Shown: in pieces, positions 5,730 through 7,385 of the stretch
Layout of the letters: every line of letters starts with the position of its first letter
Position numbering within the stretch: position 1 is the stretch's first letter
Source of the DNA: Pseudomonadota bacterium
GTDB taxonomy: Bacteria; Pseudomonadota; Gammaproteobacteria; Burkholderiales; Sulfuriferulaceae
Assembly: GCA_021794855.1 (NCBI GenBank)
Contig: JAJYPZ010000049.1
Span: 1 to 7,385, forward strand
Reading direction: 5' to 3'
DNA length: 7,385 bases
The notes under the pieces: model-generated
Databases searched by the model: none
Seen by the model: only the letters and a program-made list of their open reading frames with translations
Told to the model about the DNA's origin: nothing
Program-made: the position numbers and the translations under genes

Positions 5730-7208
5730 ATGAACGAATATAACACGCTTGCTGCCGTAGACCTGGGTTCGAATAGTTTCAAACTGCAAGTGGCTCGTAT
5801 AGTTGACAACCAGATTTACCCGCTCGACGCGCTGAAAGAACCGGTTCGGCTGACGGCGGGCATCGGTAACGACAAACGACTCGATGCCGAATCGCAAAAC
5901 CGCGCCCTGACCTGCCTTGCGCGTTTCAGCGAACGCTTGCGCGGCTTGCCTCGCAGCGCGGTAAGATGCGTAGGGACCAGCGCATTGCGCGTCGCCGAAA
6001 ATGCGCCGTCCTTTCTGCAACTGGCCGAAGAGGTATTGGGTTATCCCATAGAAATCATATCCGGACGCGAAGAAGCCCGATTGATTTATATCGGCGTAGC
6101 GCATAGTTTGCCTACCGCCACTCATCCGCGACTGATAATCGATATCGGCGGCGGTTCAACGGAATGCGTAGTCGGAACGGGCATGGTGCCCGAACTGATG
6201 GAAAGCCTGCAGGTAGGCTGCGTCAATTATACTCAGCAATTTTTCGGCGACGGACAGATCACCCGCAATAATTTACTGCAAGCCGAAATCGCCGCTCGCA
6301 CCGAAGCGCAGACCATTGCCGCCCGATATGCGGGAAAATGGAATGAAGCCGTAGGCTCCAGCGGTACAGCCCGGGTCATCAGCGACGTACTGGTCCAGAA
6401 CGGCTGGGCAAAGCAGGGCATCACCCGCAATGGACTGGCACAACTGCGTGAACAGATGGTAGCGGCAGGTCATCAAAACAGACTGGAATTTGCCGGCATG
6501 AAAGCCGATCGCAAACCGGTATTTGTCGGCGGCGTCGCGGTCATGAGCGGGATTTTTGCCGAATTCGGCATTACGGAAATGACCGTGGCGGACGGTGCCC
6601 TGCGCGAGGGGGTACTGTACGATCTGCTGGGCCGGTTTCATCATGACGATATGCGCGCCGCCACGGTGCAGCAATTCATGCGGCGCTATCATGTCGATGT
6701 CCGGCAGGCCCGGCGCGTCGCAGACATGGCGCTCTCTCTGTTCGGACAGGTAATCGGTGCGGACGAAATGAATGCGGAATTTCGATGCTATTTGCAATGG
6801 GCCGCGCAATTGCATGAAATCGGTTTATCGATCGCACATTCCGGCTATCATAAACACGGTGCTTACATCCTGGCGCATGCCGATATGCCCGGTTTTTCGC
6901 AAAAGGACCAGTCGTATATTGCAACGTTGGTCCGCACCCAGCGCGGAAGCCTGGAAAAATCGAATGACATCCCGGGTTTCTTGTTGCCGCTGGTACTGAT
7001 TATGCGGCTGGCTGTATTGTTCTGCCGCAGTCGGCACGCCATACATCTACCGCACAGCCAATTTACCATGGGTCGGGAACAGGCCCGGCTCGAACTCACG
7101 CAAACCTGGCTGGAGGCGAATCCGCTCACGGCTGCGGCATTGGCCGACGAAAGCAAATCATGGAAACAAATCGGCTTTCTTTTCAGTCTGATTACAATAG
7201 CCGATTGA
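5730..7208 (+). CDS. ppx: Exopolyphosphatase (Ppx/GppA family)
   Basis: Processively releases phosphate from the ends of inorganic polyphosphate; the related GppA hydrolyses pppGpp. At 492 aa it lies near both Ppx (about 513) and GppA (about 494). The N-terminal actin-like ATPase-fold part carries the phosphate loop VDLGSNSFKL (10-19), GTSALR (82-87), SGREEARLIY (111-120) with Glu115 matching the catalytic glutamate of E. coli Ppx, and DIGGGSTE (138-145). DGALREGVLYDLL (288-300) closes the phosphatase core. The C-terminal helical HD-like domain follows, with LHEIGLSIAHSGYHKHGAYIL (361-381) closely resembling Ppx, which is why I prefer Ppx over GppA. An in-frame TAA at 5724 forces the start at 5730, and no Shine-Dalgarno sequence precedes it, only AT-rich sequence. 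No polyphosphate kinase gene is visible nearby. Cytoplasmic; no signal peptide. Confidence 0.93.
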   Translation: MNEYNTLAAVDLGSNSFKLQVARIVDNQIYPLDALKEPVRLTAGIGNDKRLDAESQNRALTCLARFSERLRGLPRSAVRCVGTSALRVAENAPSFLQLAEEVLGYPIEIISGREEARLIYIGVAHSLPTATHPRLIIDIGGGSTECVVGTGMVPELMESLQVGCVNYTQQFFGDGQITRNNLLQAEIAARTEAQTIAARYAGKWNEAVGSSGTARVISDVLVQNGWAKQGITRNGLAQLREQMVAAGHQNRLEFAGMKADRKPVFVGGVAVMSGIFAEFGITEMTVADGALREGVLYDLLGRFHHDDMRAATVQQFMRRYHVDVRQARRVADMALSLFGQVIGADEMNAEFRCYLQWAAQLHEIGLSIAHSGYHKHGAYILAHADMPGFSQKDQSYIATLVRTQRGSLEKSNDIPGFLLPLVLIMRLAVLFCRSRHAIHLPHSQFTMGREQARLELTQTWLEANPLTAAALADESKSWKQIGFLFSLITIAD

Positions 7209-7245
7209 CGATGCACTAATTCACTTAATATTCAAGCGAGATGAC

Positions 7246-7385
7246 ATGCCGAATAAACTAAGCATCAAGGTCTGGGATCTGCCGGTACGCCTGTTTCACT
7301 GGGGAGCGGTACTCTGCTTTTTCGTTTCCTGGGCCAGCGCCAGCCTGTTTGACGATACGATGGAAATCCATCTTTACTCGGGCTA
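7246..7385 (+). CDS. Cytochrome b561-family membrane protein (partial, N-terminus only)
   Basis: The first 46 codons of a b-type di-haem inner-membrane cytochrome of the bacterial b561/Ni-Fe hydrogenase cytochrome b family; the rest lies beyond the window. The N-terminus IKVWDLPVRLFHW (7-19) is the family signature, with His18 a likely haem ligand at the start of the first membrane helix (about 19-35). The second conserved histidine, His42 in EIHLYSGY, begins the next segment. Such proteins pass electrons between quinones and periplasmic partners such as c-type cytochromes or hydrogenases; the partner here is unknown. The ATG at 7246 follows an AAGCGAG-like ribosome binding site (7234-7240). 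It starts 37 nt after ppx in the same direction, so co-transcription is possible though no functional link is obvious. Confidence 0.88.
   Translation, partial: MPNKLSIKVWDLPVRLFHWGAVLCFFVSWASASLFDDTMEIHLYSG

Noticed and set aside
7205..7232. Possible promoter for the b561 gene: TTGACG (7205-7210) over the ppx stop, then AATATT (7227-7232) at 16 nt
   Set aside because: The -35 is good, but the start point would fall about 7 nt before the ATG and exclude the ribosome binding site at 7234-7240, so co-transcription with ppx is at least as likely.

Overview
The window reads as chromosomal DNA of a Gram-negative bacterium, most likely a gammaproteobacterium. UvrD, MurJ and Ppx follow the gammaproteobacterial (E. 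coli-like) versions almost motif for motif, and the lipoprotein exporter implies an outer membrane. A methanotroph-type relative (Methylococcales) is possible from general resemblance, but I cannot establish this without a search. Base composition is moderately GC-rich in the genes and visibly AT-richer in the 5344-5729 spacer. I see no mobile element, tRNA, rRNA, CRISPR array or prophage gene.

Layout. A rhodanese-like gene, cut by the left edge, runs leftward from 280. A 73-bp divergent spacer separates it from uvrD (354-2501, +). uvrD is followed by murJ (2593-4128, +). The apparent gap between them is exactly spanned by a 32-codon open frame whose start overlaps the uvrD stop (ATGA) and whose stop overlaps the murJ start (ATGA). 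murJ converges on a BexD/CtrA/VexA-type polysaccharide export lipoprotein gene (4186-5343, -), with a perfect 8-bp stem at the junction. A 386-bp divergent spacer leads to ppx (5730-7208, +). A cytochrome b561-family gene begins at 7246 and runs off the right edge.

Function. uvrD handles DNA repair and murJ handles peptidoglycan precursor flipping; they are probably co-transcribed but share no pathway. The export lipoprotein would form the outer-membrane exit of a capsule or exopolysaccharide system, yet none of its usual partners (inner-membrane co-polymerase, ABC transporter, glycosyltransferases) lies in this window. ppx encodes polyphosphate turnover, and the b561 protein is a membrane di-haem electron carrier. 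Overall this is a mostly housekeeping region. The most unusual feature is the small doubly overlapping open frame between uvrD and murJ. I did not find convincing evidence of an undescribed multi-gene system.
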